The position numbers and the translations under genes are program-made. 64,000 nt of DNA from the NCBI GenBank assembly GCA_963784885.1, contig CAWATA010000004.1, positions 682,001-746,000 of the forward strand, in the 5' to 3' direction. The notes under the pieces are model-generated. The model ran no database searches. It had not been told where the DNA came from and worked only from the letters and a program-made list of their open reading frames with translations. Origin of the DNA: RHKX01 sp963784885 (lineage in GTDB: Bacteria > Actinomycetota > Thermoleophilia > Solirubrobacterales > 70-9). The first letter of the stretch is position 1. Every line of letters begins with the position of its first letter. Shown here one piece after another: positions 8,158 to 16,651 of this stretch.

Positions 8158-8757
8158 TCAGGAGTTCAGCGTCCCCTTGGTGGAAGGCACCCCGGTCTGC
8201 TCGGGGTCGATCGCGACCGCGTCGCGCAGCGCTCTGGCGAAGGCCTTGAAGCAGGCCTCGATCATGTGATGGGCGTTGGCTCCGTAGGGGTTGGTCAGGT
8301 GCAGGGTGAGCTTCGCGTTCGCCGCCACCGCCCGGAAGAACTCGCCGGTGAGCTCGGCTTCGAAGCCGGCGATCGTGACCGGCGGCAGGTCGGACTCGAA
8401 GTGGCAATAGGGGCGCCCGGAGATGTCGATCGAACAGACCGCGAGTGATTCGTCCATCGGCAGCTCGACATGCGCGTAGCGGGTGATCCCGGCACGGTCG
8501 CCGAGCGCTTCGTCCAGCGCCTGCCCGAAGGCGATGCCGACGTCCTCGACGGTGTGATGGGAGCCGGTCCGGAGGTCGCCCTCCGCCCGGACGTCGAGGC
8601 CGAGCCGGCCGTGCCGGCCGAGCAGGTCGAGCATGTGGTCGAGGAAGCCGACGCCGGTCGCGGCTGCGACCTCGCCGCCGTCGAGGTCGAGTGCGAGCGC
8701 GATGTCGGTCTCGCTGGTCCGTCTTTCGACGCGGGCGCTGCGCCTACTGGCTGCCAT
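8158..8757 (-). CDS. hisB: Imidazoleglycerol-phosphate dehydratase HisB
   Basis: This monofunctional 199-residue enzyme removes water from imidazole glycerol phosphate to give imidazole acetol phosphate. The manganese-binding histidine clusters are all present: GFLDHMLDLLGRHG, GSHHTVEDVGIAFG and NPYGANAHHMIEACFKAFARAL. No N-terminal histidinol-phosphatase domain is fused, so the phosphatase must be encoded elsewhere. Its ATG follows the hisD stop by six bases. Confidence 0.97.
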   Translation of the reverse strand: MAASRRSARVERRTSETDIALALDLDGGEVAAATGVGFLDHMLDLLGRHGRLGLDVRAEGDLRTGSHHTVEDVGIAFGQALDEALGDRAGITRYAHVELPMDESLAVCSIDISGRPYCHFESDLPPVTIAGFEAELTGEFFRAVAANAKLTLHLTNPYGANAHHMIEACFKAFARALRDAVAIDPEQTGVPSTKGTLNS

Positions 8758-8763
8758 GGAGAT

Positions 8764-10068
8764 TCATTCCCCCTCAGCGGGGTCGTTCCTGCCCTCGGCG
8801 CGGGCGGCTGCCGATTCGCCATGCAGGGGAAATCCCTCTGCGCGCGCGATCGTTTCGACCGTGCCGGCAAGCGCGGTCGCGGCGTCGGCACCGATCTCGA
8901 CCCGGCTGATCCGCCGCCTGAACGTGCCCGGCCCGAGCGGCCCGGTGAACCTGCCGGCGCCGCCGGTCGGCAGCACGTGGTTGGAGCCGGCCGCGTAGTC
9001 GCCGAAGGCGGTTGCGGACCTGGCGCCGACGAAGACGCAGCCCGAGGTCGTCAGCCGGCGGGCCAGCGCGCCGGCGCCGGCACCGGCGGCGACGAGCTCC
9101 GTGTGCTCCGGGGCGAGTGCCTCGGTCAGCGCGAGAGCGGCCTCGACGTCCTCGACGGCGACGAGATCGAACGCAGCCTCGCCGGGGTCGTCGCTGCGAG
9201 AGCGGACCCGCTCGATGGCCTCGGCGAGCCGCTCGAGCCAGGCTGGGTCGGTCGCGATCGCGACGAGGAGGCCGTTGTCGCCGTGCTCCGCCTGGGCGCA
9301 GAGATCGAGTGCGATCCACTCCGGCGACACGTCCTCGGCGACGATCGCCACGATCTCGGACGGCCCCGCGTAGCCGTCGATGCCGACCAGCCGCGAACAC
9401 TGGAGCTTCGCCTCCTGGACCCACGGGCTGCCGGGCCCGGCGATCACGTCGACGGCGGGAATCGACTCCGTCCCGTGCGCGAGCGCGGCGATGGCCTGAG
9501 CACCCCCGACCGCGTAGACGGCGTCGGCCCCGGCGACCGCCGCCGCCGCGAGGATCGCGGGTGCCGGGCGCCCCGTCCCGGCGTCGGGCGGGGAGGCGAC
9601 GACGACGCGGCCGACGCCGGCGACCCGCGCCGGGACCACGCCCATGAGAACGCTCGAGGGGTAGGGGGCCCGCCCGCCGGGCACGTAGACCGCGGCGGAG
9701 CCGACGGGAACCTCCGCAACCTCGATCCGCTGGCCGGCGTCGAGCGTGACCTCCACCGGCGCCGAGATCTGCGCTTCCGCCACGGCCCGGACGTTCGCGG
9801 CGCTCGTCGTGATCGCCTCGCGCAGCCGGGCCGGGATCTGATCCGGCGCCGCGGCGACCAGCTCCCCCGGGACCTCGACCGGCCTGGCGGCGATGCCGTC
9901 GAAGCGCTCGCTGAGTTCGGCGACGGCGGCATCTCCCCCGGTCCGGACGCGCTCGATCGCCGCGGCGACCGCGCTCGCGACGTCCTCGCCGACGGCGACG
10001 GATTCGCGCAGCTGCCGCGCCAGCCGGTCCGGATCCAGGCCGTCCCAGGAATGCGTCCGGATTCTCAT
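8764..10068 (-). CDS. hisD: Histidinol dehydrogenase HisD
   Basis: HisD oxidises histidinol to histidine in two NAD-dependent, zinc-assisted steps. The 434-residue protein shows VYVPGGRAPYPSSVLM, the AGPGSPWVQEAK and IDGYAGPSEI segments, the AEHGDNG zinc/substrate region and NHVLPTGGAGRFTGPLG near the C-terminus. The start is the ATG at 10068, which overlaps the hisG stop as ATGA; an open frame extends upstream inside hisG but has no family similarity. Translational coupling with hisG is therefore likely. Confidence 0.96.
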   Translation of the reverse strand: MRIRTHSWDGLDPDRLARQLRESVAVGEDVASAVAAAIERVRTGGDAAVAELSERFDGIAARPVEVPGELVAAAPDQIPARLREAITTSAANVRAVAEAQISAPVEVTLDAGQRIEVAEVPVGSAAVYVPGGRAPYPSSVLMGVVPARVAGVGRVVVASPPDAGTGRPAPAILAAAAVAGADAVYAVGGAQAIAALAHGTESIPAVDVIAGPGSPWVQEAKLQCSRLVGIDGYAGPSEIVAIVAEDVSPEWIALDLCAQAEHGDNGLLVAIATDPAWLERLAEAIERVRSRSDDPGEAAFDLVAVEDVEAALALTEALAPEHTELVAAGAGAGALARRLTTSGCVFVGARSATAFGDYAAGSNHVLPTGGAGRFTGPLGPGTFRRRISRVEIGADAATALAGTVETIARAEGFPLHGESAAARAEGRNDPAEGE

Positions 10069-10739
10069 CCCGTTGCGGCCTCGCGCAGGCGATCGACCAT
10101 CGCGTCGACCTCGGCGGCGCGAAGCTTGTGCGCGACCCGGTTGGCGATCAGGCGCGCCGTGCAGACCGAGATCTCCTCGACGACCTCGAGGCCGTTCTCC
10201 GCCAGCGTCCGTCCGGTGTCGACGAGGTCGACGATGCCGTCGGCGAGCCCGACCAGCGGGGCGAGCTCGACCGAGCCCTTGACCTCGACGACCTCGGCCT
10301 GCCGGCCCTTGCGCTCGAACCACTCCGTCGCGGTGCGCGGGTACTTGGTCGCGATCCGCATCAGGCCGAGCCGGCGTTCGGCGCGCTCGAGATCGTCGCT
10401 GCCGGTCCTTGCCGCGAGAGCCATCCGGCAGCGACCGAAGCCGAGGTCGACGAGCTCGTAGACGGCCCGGTCGCTCTGCTCGGCGAGGACGTCCTTGCCG
10501 GTCACGCCGAGGTCGGCCGCGCCGGACTCGACGTAGATCGGGACGTCGGAGGGACGCACCGTCACGATCGTCAGCCCGTCGAGCTCGAAGATCAGTGCCC
10601 GCGAGTCGCTGCGGGGATCGGCGGTGTCGAAGCCCGCGCGGTCGAGCATCGACAGGCAACCGTCGAACAGCGAGCCGCGCGGCAACGCCAGGGTCAGGGC
10701 GCCGTCGTTGCCGCGATCGCGCAGGTTCAGCGTCATCAT
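10065..10739 (-). CDS. hisG: ATP phosphoribosyltransferase catalytic subunit, short form (HisG-S)
   Basis: HisG condenses ATP with PRPP in the first step of histidine synthesis. At 224 residues it is the short form, which lacks the C-terminal ACT-like regulatory domain and needs HisZ. Visible motifs are LALPRGSLFDG, the DLGVTGKDVL substrate region and the PRPP-binding loop GIVDLVDTGRTLAENGL. The gene immediately upstream is hisZ, overlapping as ATGA (10736-10739), so the two subunits are made together. Two adjacent ATG codons (10739 and 10736) could serve as the start. Confidence 0.95.
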   Translation of the reverse strand: MMTLNLRDRGNDGALTLALPRGSLFDGCLSMLDRAGFDTADPRSDSRALIFELDGLTIVTVRPSDVPIYVESGAADLGVTGKDVLAEQSDRAVYELVDLGFGRCRMALAARTGSDDLERAERRLGLMRIATKYPRTATEWFERKGRQAEVVEVKGSVELAPLVGLADGIVDLVDTGRTLAENGLEVVEEISVCTARLIANRVAHKLRAAEVDAMVDRLREAATG

Positions 10740-11731
10740 CGCCGGCCTCTGAGCTCCTGCTCGGCGGCCTGAGCGACGTGAACGCGCTCGAGGTAGAGGG
10801 CGAAGCCCGCCGCCGGCTGCGGGCTCCCGAAGCGACCGAGGAGGTCGTCGTAGCGGCCGCCGCCGCCGATCGCCTCGCCGACCGCGGGGTCGTAGACCTC
10901 GAGGATCGCGCCGGTGTAGTAGCCGAGGTCCCGGAGCAACCCGAAGTCGACCTGGACGCGGTCGCCGATGCCCGCGGCCTCGACGGCCGCGAGCGTCTCC
11001 GCCAGCGTCGCCGATGCCCGCTCGATCGCCGGGCCTCCGAGGGCCCGGGCGCGCTCGAGCACCTCGGGGCCGCCGCGGAGGTTGCTGAGCGCGACGATCG
11101 TCGCCCGCTCGGCGTCGCCGAGCTCGGCGAGGTCGCCGGCCTCGTCCTCGATCGCGACGAGATCGTGGGTCGCGAGGCGCTCGAGAATGCGGTCGCGGGC
11201 CGGGCCGTTGACGCCGAGCTCGCCGAGGAGCGACGGGAACAGGTCCGCGTCGCCGAGCCCGATCACGGCGCTCTCCAGACCGACCGCGTCGAGCGAGGCC
11301 ACGAGCAGCTCGATCAGCTCGGCGGTGCCCGCCGGTGCCTCGGCGCCGATCAGCTCGACGCCGATCTGCCGCATCTCGCGGAGTTGCGCGCGCTGCGGCC
11401 GGACCCGGCGGAAGACGCTCGCGGAGTAGGCGAGGCGGAACGGCCCGGGCTCGGCGCCGAACCGGCGGGCGACGAGACGGGCGAGCGGCACAGTCATGTC
11501 GTTGCGCAGCGCGAGCACCGACCCGGACTCGTCGAGGAAGCGGTAGGTGGCAGTGCCCTCCGGCCCCGCCCCGCGGGCGAAGGCGTCCTGGTATTCGATC
11601 GTCGGCGTCGCGACCTCCTCGTAGCCCCGGGAGGCGAACAGCGTCAGCAGCGCCGACTCGATCGCCCGGAGCTCGCGCATCTCCTCCGCGAGGACGTCGC
11701 GGGTGCCGGTCGGCAGTGGCTGGGTGCTCAT
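10736..11731 (-). CDS. hisZ: ATP phosphoribosyltransferase regulatory subunit HisZ (HisRS-like)
   Basis: This is a paralogue of the histidyl-tRNA synthetase catalytic domain that activates and regulates short HisG. Class II synthetase features remain (LPTGTRDVLAEEM, LALRNDMTVPLARLVA, FRLAYSASVFRR, GGGRYDDLLGRFG), but at 331 residues it lacks the anticodon-binding domain, and the HisRS signature is only partly kept (DFGLLRDLGYYTGAILEVY). A true HisRS is expected to be longer. Start: the ATG at 11731 (MSTQPLPTGTRD), 16 bases after the murA stop. The hisG partner directly follows. Confidence 0.9.
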   Translation of the reverse strand: MSTQPLPTGTRDVLAEEMRELRAIESALLTLFASRGYEEVATPTIEYQDAFARGAGPEGTATYRFLDESGSVLALRNDMTVPLARLVARRFGAEPGPFRLAYSASVFRRVRPQRAQLREMRQIGVELIGAEAPAGTAELIELLVASLDAVGLESAVIGLGDADLFPSLLGELGVNGPARDRILERLATHDLVAIEDEAGDLAELGDAERATIVALSNLRGGPEVLERARALGGPAIERASATLAETLAAVEAAGIGDRVQVDFGLLRDLGYYTGAILEVYDPAVGEAIGGGGRYDDLLGRFGSPQPAAGFALYLERVHVAQAAEQELRGRR

Positions 11732-11747
11732 CGCTCGACGCCGGGTC

Positions 11748-13052
11748 TCAGACGGACGCGGGTGCAGGGTCGGTGGCGATCCGCTCGATACGCGCCCCGA
11801 GGCCCCGCAGGCGCTCATCGATCCGCTCGTAGCCGCGGTCGATCTGGGCGATGTTGCCGATCTCGGACGTCCCCTCGGCCGCCAGCGCCGCGATCAGCAT
11901 CGCCATGCCGGCGCGGATATCGGGGCTCTCGAGGCGCTCGCCGTGCAGGCGGCAGGGGCCGTTGACGATCGCCCGGTGAGGGTCGCAGAGCGTGATCCGG
12001 GCGCCCATCGCGACGAGCTTGTCGGTGAAGAACAGCCGGTTCTCGAACATCTTCTCGAAGATCAGGATCGTGCCGCTCGCCTGCGTCGCGAGCGCCAGCG
12101 CGATCGAGGTGAGATCGGCGGGAAATGCCGGCCAGGGGCCGTCGTCGATCTTCGGGATCGCGTCGCCGAGGTCGTCGCGAACCGCGAGCTGCTGATCCGG
12201 CGGGACGAGCAGGTCCCGCCCCTCGACCATGCTCTGGAGCCCGAGCCGCTGGAACTGGCGTCGGATCATCAGCAGGTCGCCGGGCTCGACGTCGCGGATC
12301 CGCAGCTCGCCGCCGGTCGCCGCGGCGAGTGCCATGAAGCTGCCGATCTCGATGTGGTCGGGTCCGATCGTGTACTCGGCGCCGCCGAGCTTGTCGCGGC
12401 CGTGGACGATCATCACGTTCGAGCCGATCCCCTCCACGGTCGCCCCCATCCTGGTCAGCAGGTGGGCGAGGTCCTGGACGTGCGGCTCGCTCGCCGAGTT
12501 CGCGATCAGGGTCTTGCCCGGCGTCAGGGCAGCGGCGAGCAGCGCGTTCTCGGTGCCCATCACCGACGGCTCGTCCATGAAGATCTCGCAGGCGATGAGG
12601 CCGCCCGGGGCCTGCAGCTCGATCATTCGCGAGCCGGTCACGGAAGCGCCGAGATCACGGAACGCATCGAGGTGCGGATCGAGGCGGCGGCGGCCGATCG
12701 TGTCACCGCCGGGAGGCGGCATCCGCACCTCACCGAAGCGGGCGAGCAGCGGGCCGGCGAGCAGGAACGAAGCTCGGATCCGGGCCGCGAGGTCCTCGTC
12801 GACGTCGGTCGTGGCGACCGCGGCGGCGCAGAGCCGCAAATCGTTCGTCGCGAGCCATTCGACCTCGACCCCGAGCTTCTCCAGGATCGCGATCTGAGCC
12901 TCGGTGTCGCGGATCCGCGGCACGTTGCGGAGCACCACGTCCTCTGCGGTGAGCAGGCAGGCGGCGAGGATCGGCAGAGCCGCGTTCTTGTTGCCGGCGG
13001 CGGTTATCTCCCCGCTCAGCGGGACGCCGCCCTGAATCACGAACTTCTCCAA
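11748..13052 (-). CDS. murA: UDP-N-acetylglucosamine 1-carboxyvinyltransferase MurA, Asp variant
   Basis: MurA transfers enolpyruvate from PEP to UDP-GlcNAc, the first committed step of peptidoglycan synthesis. The protein shows ITAAGNKNAALPILAA (with the Lys of the PEP site), GPLLARFGEVRMPPPGGDTIG and the ADLTSIALALATQASG region. The active-site loop residue that is usually Cys is Asp (about residue 117), as in Mycobacterium tuberculosis MurA, which is fosfomycin-resistant. I chose the TTG at 13052, which gives the typical EKFVIQGGVPLSG start and 434 residues; an open frame continues to 13160 but would run into the divergent HD gene. It leads the his operon. Confidence 0.93.
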   Translation of the reverse strand: MEKFVIQGGVPLSGEITAAGNKNAALPILAACLLTAEDVVLRNVPRIRDTEAQIAILEKLGVEVEWLATNDLRLCAAAVATTDVDEDLAARIRASFLLAGPLLARFGEVRMPPPGGDTIGRRRLDPHLDAFRDLGASVTGSRMIELQAPGGLIACEIFMDEPSVMGTENALLAAALTPGKTLIANSASEPHVQDLAHLLTRMGATVEGIGSNVMIVHGRDKLGGAEYTIGPDHIEIGSFMALAAATGGELRIRDVEPGDLLMIRRQFQRLGLQSMVEGRDLLVPPDQQLAVRDDLGDAIPKIDDGPWPAFPADLTSIALALATQASGTILIFEKMFENRLFFTDKLVAMGARITLCDPHRAIVNGPCRLHGERLESPDIRAGMAMLIAALAAEGTSEIGNIAQIDRGYERIDERLRGLGARIERIATDPAPASV

Positions 13053-13074
13053 AGCTTGGCTAGGGTAGACGACG

Positions 13075-13674
13075 GTGAGCGAGCCCACGATGAACGCAGC
13101 CGGTCGCGAAGCGGCCTGGGAACTGCTTTGCGAGTGGACCTCCTCCGACTCCCTGCGCAAGCACGCGCTCGCGGTCGAAGCCTCGATGCGCGCCTATGCC
13201 CGGATCTGGGGAGACGAGGAGGAGCGGTACGCGATCACGGGGCTGCTGCACGACCTCGACTACGAGCGTCATCCGGACGCCGCGACCGGTCATCCGCGGA
13301 TGGGGATCGAGGAGCTCCGCTCCCGCGGGTATCCCGAGGACGTCGTCGACGCGATCGCCGGCCACGCCGACTATCTCGGTGTGCCGCGGGAGTCGCGACT
13401 GGCGCAGACGCTCTACGCGGTCGATGAGCTCTCGGGCTTCGTCATGGCCTGCGCCCTCGTCCGTCCAACCGGGATCGAGGGCATCAAGGTCAAGTCGGTG
13501 CGCAAGAAGCTGAAGCAGCCCTCGTTCGCGGCCAAGGTCGATCGCGAGCAGATCCGCCGCGGGATCGAGGAGCTCGGCGTCGATGAGGCCGAGCACATAA
13601 CCGTCGTGATCGGGGCGCTCACCGAGCGGGCCGAGGAGCTCGGCCTCACGGCCGCACAAGTCGAGGCCGGCTGA
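13075..13674 (+). CDS. HD-domain protein (HDIG-type putative hydrolase)
   Basis: The first half has the metal-binding pattern of HD phosphohydrolases: KHALAVEASMRAYA, ITGLLHDLDYERHP (the HD pair) and VVDAIAGHADYLG. Family members hydrolyse phosphate esters or nucleotides; no specific substrate can be assigned. The second half carries many Lys/Arg and Glu residues (IKVKSVRKKLKQPSF). The start could be the GTG at 13075 or the ATG at 13090; a TAGGGT element at 13061-13066 lies 8 bases before the GTG, which would suit a leaderless message. It is divergent from murA and two bases from the next gene. Confidence 0.78.
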   Translation: MSEPTMNAAGREAAWELLCEWTSSDSLRKHALAVEASMRAYARIWGDEEERYAITGLLHDLDYERHPDAATGHPRMGIEELRSRGYPEDVVDAIAGHADYLGVPRESRLAQTLYAVDELSGFVMACALVRPTGIEGIKVKSVRKKLKQPSFAAKVDREQIRRGIEELGVDEAEHITVVIGALTERAEELGLTAAQVEAG

Positions 13675-13676
13675 GC

Positions 13677-14756
13677 ATGCGGCGCGCCCTCAAGGCCCTG
13701 CTGATCGTCGCCGTGATCCTGATCGCCCTCGGGATCGTCAACGCCTTCGTGCTCGACAACCAGACGAAACCCGCCGAGGTGACGGCCGGCGGCGGCAGGA
13801 TCGAGTCCGCCTCCTCGGTGGACCTGCAGGTCTTCGACTCCCCGGCTACCGGTCCCGGCCCGGAGGGTGCTCCGATAGTGCTGTTGCACTGCTTCGGTTG
13901 CTCCTCGCAGTGGTGGAATCCGATCCTGGAGACGCTGAACGAGCGACACCGGGTCGTCCGGGTCGACCTGATCGGACACGGCGGCTCGGAGAAGCCGCAG
14001 AGCGGCTACGAGATCGAAAGTCAGGCGGCTGCCGCGGCGGAGACGCTGAACTCGCTCGGCGTCCAGGGCGCGACCGTCGTCGGGCACTCGCTCGGCGGGA
14101 TCGTGGCGACGTCGCTCGCCGAGCAGGCGAGCGAGCTCGTCGACCGCTTGGCCCTGATCGGCGTTCCCTCCGATTCGGACGAAGCATCGCTGCCGTTCAC
14201 GGAGAAGGTGATCAGGACCCCGGTGATCGGACAGGGCCTCTGGCGGCTCCGCCTCGACGCGATGATCAAGAGCGGCTACGAGTCGGCGTTCGCGCCGGAC
14301 ACCGACGTCAGCGCCGTCTTTCCCGGCGAGCCCGACCGGGTCGTCGACGACAACCGGGCGATGACCTACGACTCGTTCACCGAGGCGGGCGCACGGGCCG
14401 ACGACTACCTCGAGGACCAGCCGGTCGCCTCCCGGTTGGCCGCCACGGGGGTACCACTGATGTGGATCGACGGGACCGAGGACCAGATCATCGACGCGAC
14501 GTCGGTGTCGGAGGAGTTCAACGCGGTCCCGGGTGCGATCACGAAGCTGATCGACGGCGTCGGCCACTCGCCGAACGTCGAGGCGCCGGAGGAGACCGCG
14601 AAGCTGATCCTCGACTTCGCCGGAGTGGCCCCGCCCGAGCCGGCTCCGATCCCGGACCCTCAGAAGCTGAGCACCCAGAACAAGAACGACGAGGCCGGCG
14701 GCGAGAAGGGCAAGAAGGGCAAGAAGCGCGCGGGGGCCGGCAAGGGCGGTGGCTGA
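13677..14756 (+). CDS. Membrane-anchored alpha/beta hydrolase
   Basis: A hydrophobic N-terminal segment (about residues 7-26) precedes an alpha/beta-hydrolase fold: oxyanion region LLHCFGCSSQWW, the nucleophile elbow GHSLGG (Ser 138), the acid in WIDGTEDQIID and the catalytic His in GVGHSPNVE. The C-terminal 50 residues are a Pro- then Lys/Gly-rich tail. It is probably an extracytoplasmic esterase or lipase-like enzyme; the substrate is unknown. The start lies two bases after the HD-gene stop, so the pair probably form an operon. Confidence 0.82.
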   Translation: MRRALKALLIVAVILIALGIVNAFVLDNQTKPAEVTAGGGRIESASSVDLQVFDSPATGPGPEGAPIVLLHCFGCSSQWWNPILETLNERHRVVRVDLIGHGGSEKPQSGYEIESQAAAAAETLNSLGVQGATVVGHSLGGIVATSLAEQASELVDRLALIGVPSDSDEASLPFTEKVIRTPVIGQGLWRLRLDAMIKSGYESAFAPDTDVSAVFPGEPDRVVDDNRAMTYDSFTEAGARADDYLEDQPVASRLAATGVPLMWIDGTEDQIIDATSVSEEFNAVPGAITKLIDGVGHSPNVEAPEETAKLILDFAGVAPPEPAPIPDPQKLSTQNKNDEAGGEKGKKGKKRAGAGKGGG

Positions 14757-14757
14757 G

Positions 14758-14799
14758 CCGATCGGGATCGTCGTCCTCGAGGGCGACGATCCCGGTCGG
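14758..14799. terminator. Long perfect hairpin after the hydrolase gene
   Basis: GGGATCGTCG (14764-14773) pairs perfectly with CGACGATCCC (14784-14793). The stem extends outward through CCGATC/GGTCGG with one G-T pair, for about 16 bp around a 10-base loop. It begins right after the hydrolase stop and lies between convergent genes, so it probably acts as a bidirectional terminator although it lacks a U-tract. Confidence 0.55.
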
Positions 14800-14856
14800 C
14801 GGAGGTCTGTGCCGAGTTCGTCAGGAGGCTGAAGGCCGGCTGAGCGGGCCGCCGAG

Positions 14857-15357
14857 TCAGACCTCGGCGCCCTCCCCCCCGTCGTCGCCTCCCGGCGACG
14901 GCGCGTCGTCGATCCGGCGCCACTCGACGATCTTGCCGTCCCGGATCTCGAACGAGGTCGATGCGGTGGCGCCGGCGCCGGCGCCGCAGTCACCTCCGGG
15001 CCGGTCGGTGAGCAGGAACGTCGCGGTCGTCAGCTCGCCGGTCGTCCGCGCCGAGACGACCTCCGCCCCGCACGGCAGCGAGCGGTTGAAGGCGATCGCG
15101 TCGGCGCGCGACTCGATCTTCGTCAGCAGCGTGCCGTTCTCGGCGGTGCTCGGGATCGCGAAGTAACCGGCAGCGGCACGCTCGTCGCCGGAAGCGAGCG
15201 CCTTCGTCCAGCCCTCGATCACGGCGACGTCGCCGGAGTCGGCGGCCGGTTCTGAGGTGGTCCCTCCGCCACTTCCGCCGCACCCTGTCGCCGCCGCCAG
15301 CACCGCGAGGGCGAGGACTGCCGCCGCCCGGTGCGCGAACATTCGTGATCCGAACAT
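14857..15357 (-). CDS. Small secreted lipoprotein, possibly NTF2/SnoaL-like
   Basis: The N-terminus has a lipoprotein signal: basic residues, a hydrophobic stretch (AVLALAVLAAA) and a lipobox-like TGC followed by a Gly/Ser linker. The mature part, about 120 residues, contains VIEGWTKALASGDERAAAGYF and ends with FEIRDGKIVEWRRIDD, a pattern seen in small NTF2-like (limonene-epoxide-hydrolase-fold) domains. No catalytic assignment is possible. Two starts are possible, 15357 and 15342; the first lies inside a LexA-type box, so that box may also affect this gene. It is divergent from imuB with less than 50 bases between them. Confidence 0.7.
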   Translation of the reverse strand: MFGSRMFAHRAAAVLALAVLAAATGCGGSGGGTTSEPAADSGDVAVIEGWTKALASGDERAAAGYFAIPSTAENGTLLTKIESRADAIAFNRSLPCGAEVVSARTTGELTTATFLLTDRPGGDCGAGAGATASTSFEIRDGKIVEWRRIDDAPSPGGDDGGEGAEV

Positions 15358-15364
15358 ACGTTCG
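15351..15364. promoter_or_regulatory. Perfect LexA/SOS-type operator before imuB
   Basis: CGAAC-ATAC-GTTCG is an exact match to the Gram-positive LexA operator pattern CGAAC-N4-GTTCG. It lies 40 bases upstream of the imuB start, and a TAGACT element (15366-15371) follows it at a -10-like position. LexA bound here would block transcription of the imuB-dnaE2 cassette until DNA damage. Confidence 0.8.
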
Positions 15365-15403
15365 CCTAGACTGAGGAACTTCTCTCTTCCTTCTCTTCGC
15401 CTG

Positions 15404-16651
15404 ATGATCATCGGATCCGTTCTCATCCCCCGCTTCGCATTGCTCGCCGCCACCGGCGGCCGCCGGGAGATGCTGACAGAGCCGATCGCGCTCGCTCCCG
15501 AGCCGGGGCGGGAGCAGGCCGTCGGCGAGGCCAGTGGAGCCGCGGAGGCGTTCGGTATCCGTGCCGGGATGCCGGTGTCGGAGGCGCTCGGCCGCTGCCC
15601 GCAGTTGATCCTCCAGCCCCCGGACCCCGGCCGGGCCGCGAGCGCCTGGGAGCGGATCCTCCGCCGGCTCGAGGGGATCGGCGCCGAGGTCGAGAGCAAT
15701 CGGGCCGGCGAGGCCTTCTTCGCCGTCGACGGCCTGCGGAGCATCTGGGGGCCACGGCGGGCGGACGTGCTCGCCAGGGCGGGCCGGGCGCTCGGGACGC
15801 CGGCGCGGGTCGCGGCCGGGCCGAATCGCTTCTGCGCACGCGCCGCCGCGACGATGGCCCGAGGGCGCGGGCGGCGGGCGATCCGGATCGTCGCGCCCGG
15901 CACCGAGCGCGACTTCCTGGCGCCGCTCGGGATCGGCCTGCTCGATCGCGCGCTGCAGGATCGAACGGCGTCGCCGGGCCGCGACGATCCGCGGGCGGGG
16001 CGCCTCGTCGCCACCCTCGAGCGGCTCGGGGTGAAGACGCTCGGCGATCTCGCCGGCCTTCCCCGAGTCGCGATCGCCGATCGCTTCGGAGCGCTCGGCC
16101 TGCAGGCGCACGACCTCGCCCGCGGCATCGACACCCCGCTGCGCCCGCGTAGCCCTCACGAGGATCTCGTCCAGGCGCTCGGGCTGCCGGAGGCGGCCTC
16201 CGGGGCGCAGCTCGATCGGGCCCTCGACCTGCTGATCGAGCGGCTGCTCGGCGATCCGCGGCGGGAGGGGCGGGCAATCCGCTCGCTCAGCCTCGAGGCA
16301 CGGCTCGCCGGCGGCGGCAGCTGGAGCGCGACCGCGGTGCTGCGGAGCGCCAGCAGCTCGCCGGAGCGGCTGCGCCTCGCGATCGGGCCGAAGCTCGGCA
16401 TGCTGACGGCTCCGGCAACCGCCCTCGCGCTGCGCGCCGTCGACACGGCCCCGGCGGGCGGCGCACAGGCGATCCTCGGCGAAGATCCCGGCGAGCGGCG
16501 CCGCGAGCGGCTCGCCGAGGCAGTCCGGCAGGTCCGCGCGGCGGCCGGGCGCGACGCGGTGCTCCGCGTCCTCGACGTCGACCCGGACTCACGGGTCCCG
16601 GAACGCTGGGCCGCACTCGCTCCCTACAACGACCCCGGCGGGGACCGGTGA
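15404..16651 (+). CDS. imuB: ImuB-like Y-family polymerase homologue
   Basis: This 415-residue Y-family protein has the finger/palm pattern EAFGIRAGMPVSEALGRCP, GPNRFCARAAATMARG and a helix-hairpin-helix region (LERLGVKTLGDLAGLP). The acidic catalytic residues of active Y-family polymerases are missing: the N-terminus reads IIGSVLIPRFALLAA, and the second motif reads AGEAFFAVDG. That matches ImuB, which has a structural role in recruiting DnaE2 to the clamp for translesion synthesis. It ends in RVPERWAALAPY, a common actinobacterial ImuB tail. The stop overlaps the next start as GTGA. No imuA-like gene is adjacent. Confidence 0.82.
   Translation: MIIGSVLIPRFALLAATGGRREMLTEPIALAPEPGREQAVGEASGAAEAFGIRAGMPVSEALGRCPQLILQPPDPGRAASAWERILRRLEGIGAEVESNRAGEAFFAVDGLRSIWGPRRADVLARAGRALGTPARVAAGPNRFCARAAATMARGRGRRAIRIVAPGTERDFLAPLGIGLLDRALQDRTASPGRDDPRAGRLVATLERLGVKTLGDLAGLPRVAIADRFGALGLQAHDLARGIDTPLRPRSPHEDLVQALGLPEAASGAQLDRALDLLIERLLGDPRREGRAIRSLSLEARLAGGGSWSATAVLRSASSSPERLRLAIGPKLGMLTAPATALALRAVDTAPAGGAQAILGEDPGERRRERLAEAVRQVRAAAGRDAVLRVLDVDPDSRVPERWAALAPYNDPGGDR

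Noticed and set aside
8470..10461. Long plus-strand open frame opposite hisB, hisD and hisG
   Set aside because: The minus strand encodes three clear enzymes here; the plus frame has no family similarity.
13053..13160. Longer MurA start at 13160
   Set aside because: It would overlap the divergent HD-domain gene, and the added residues do not resemble MurA; the TTG at 13052 gives the family N-terminus.
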